From: Microbacteriaceae bacterium
GTDB taxonomy: Bacteria; Actinomycetota; Actinomycetes; Actinomycetales; Microbacteriaceae
Length of the DNA: 6,568 bases
Assembly (NCBI GenBank): GCA_003454135.1
Contig: DMKW01000195.1
Coordinates: 1 to 6,568 of the forward strand
Direction of reading: 5' to 3'
The notes beneath the pieces are model-generated. The model saw nothing but the letters and a program-made list of their open reading frames with translations, had not been told where the DNA came from and made no database searches. Shown in pieces: positions 6,137-6,568 of the stretch (position 1 is its first letter; each line of letters opens with the position of its first letter). A program made the translations under genes and the position numbers.

Positions 6137-6568
6137 TTAGCGCGGTTCAAGCAGCCCAAGGTCGCGCAGGCTCAGCGCGGTGTCGACGATTGTGGTTTCG
6201 CCGGCCGGGGTTTCCAGCCGAGTGCGCGAGCGCTGTCGTTGTGAATTACCAGTTCAGTCAGTTCTGCTCCCGGTGCTTGTTCCGTGGGCGCGAGTTCCCC
6301 CAGTCGATCGCGGAGCACCTGCGCCAACTCGAGGAAGCTGATGAGCGGTCCGTCGGCCAGAGCGAGGAAGCGTTTGCCCGCGGCATCCGGTGTCGCCATC
6401 AGACGGATGTGCAGGTCGGCAACGTCGCGAACGTCCGCTACCCCGAAACGCGGCGCGGCACGACGGGGAGCGTGCCGTCGAGCATCGCCTTGATTATCTG
6501 CAGGGACGGGCGCACGTTCGATGTCAGTGTCGGTCCGAGGATGAACGTGGGGTTGACGACAGCCAGTT
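6137..6568 (-). pseudogene. NAD(P)-dependent epimerase/dehydratase-like reductase, C-terminal part, with two apparent frameshifts
   Basis: The minus strand enters at the right edge with LAVVNPTFILGPTL (from 6566), typical of the region after the active site in extended short-chain dehydrogenases such as dihydroflavonol-reductase-like enzymes. This frame runs to TLPVVPR and then hits TAG at 6440-6438. The family-like sequence continues in another frame with RFGVADVRDVADLHIRLMAT and on through ALADGPLISFLELAQVLRDR to VIHNDSARALGWKPRP. The ending then shifts once more to GETTIVDTALSLRDLGLLEP and stops at TAA (6139-6137). The two breaks, near 6450-6456 and 6200-6206, are each explained by one missing base. 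Both fit a CCC run shortened to CC on the minus strand, so either gene decay or sequencing/assembly error is possible. The N-terminal Rossmann and catalytic region lies outside the window. It converges on the dehydrogenase gene, with no visible functional link. Confidence 0.7.

Overview
The window reads as chromosomal DNA of a high-GC Gram-positive bacterium. Codons strongly prefer G or C in third position, and gene content and protein style fit an actinobacterium, perhaps Microbacteriaceae. The family-level placement is inference only. The genes are ordinary in type: regulation, secreted polysaccharide degradation and central carbon metabolism. I see no CRISPR array, tRNA, rRNA, insertion sequence or phage gene.

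Layout. Positions 2-100 hold the C-terminal tail of a sigma-70-family factor. It overlaps, by ATGA, a 201-residue single-pass membrane protein (97-702) that is probably its anti-sigma partner. Positions 703-871 are a regulatory region with a plausible promoter and two strong dyads: one nearly filling the -35/-10 spacer, and a perfect 16-bp palindrome just downstream of the expected transcription start. They control a secreted 840-residue family GH32 fructan hydrolase (872-3394). Downstream on the minus strand is a small unrecognised gene broken by a frameshift (3473-3834). A GlxA-type DJ-1/AraC transcription regulator (4035-4991) and a glyceraldehyde-3-phosphate dehydrogenase (5082-6080) follow on the plus strand. 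Converging on them from the right edge is the C-terminal part of an NAD(P)-dependent epimerase/reductase (6137-6568, minus), with two apparent one-base losses.

How the genes fit together. The GH32 enzyme would be exported and would release fructose or short fructans outside the cell. The paired dyads suggest substrate-responsive repression, although the regulator's gene is not in the window. The dehydrogenase acts in glycolysis but stands apart from pgk and tpi, so it may be a second copy. The GlxA-type regulator could control it or something outside the window.

The best candidates for novelty are the doubled accessory module inside the GH32 protein (half-modules in the order h1-h1-h2-h2, consistent with one copy nested in another) and the two-dyad promoter in front of it. 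I found no convincing undescribed multi-gene system.
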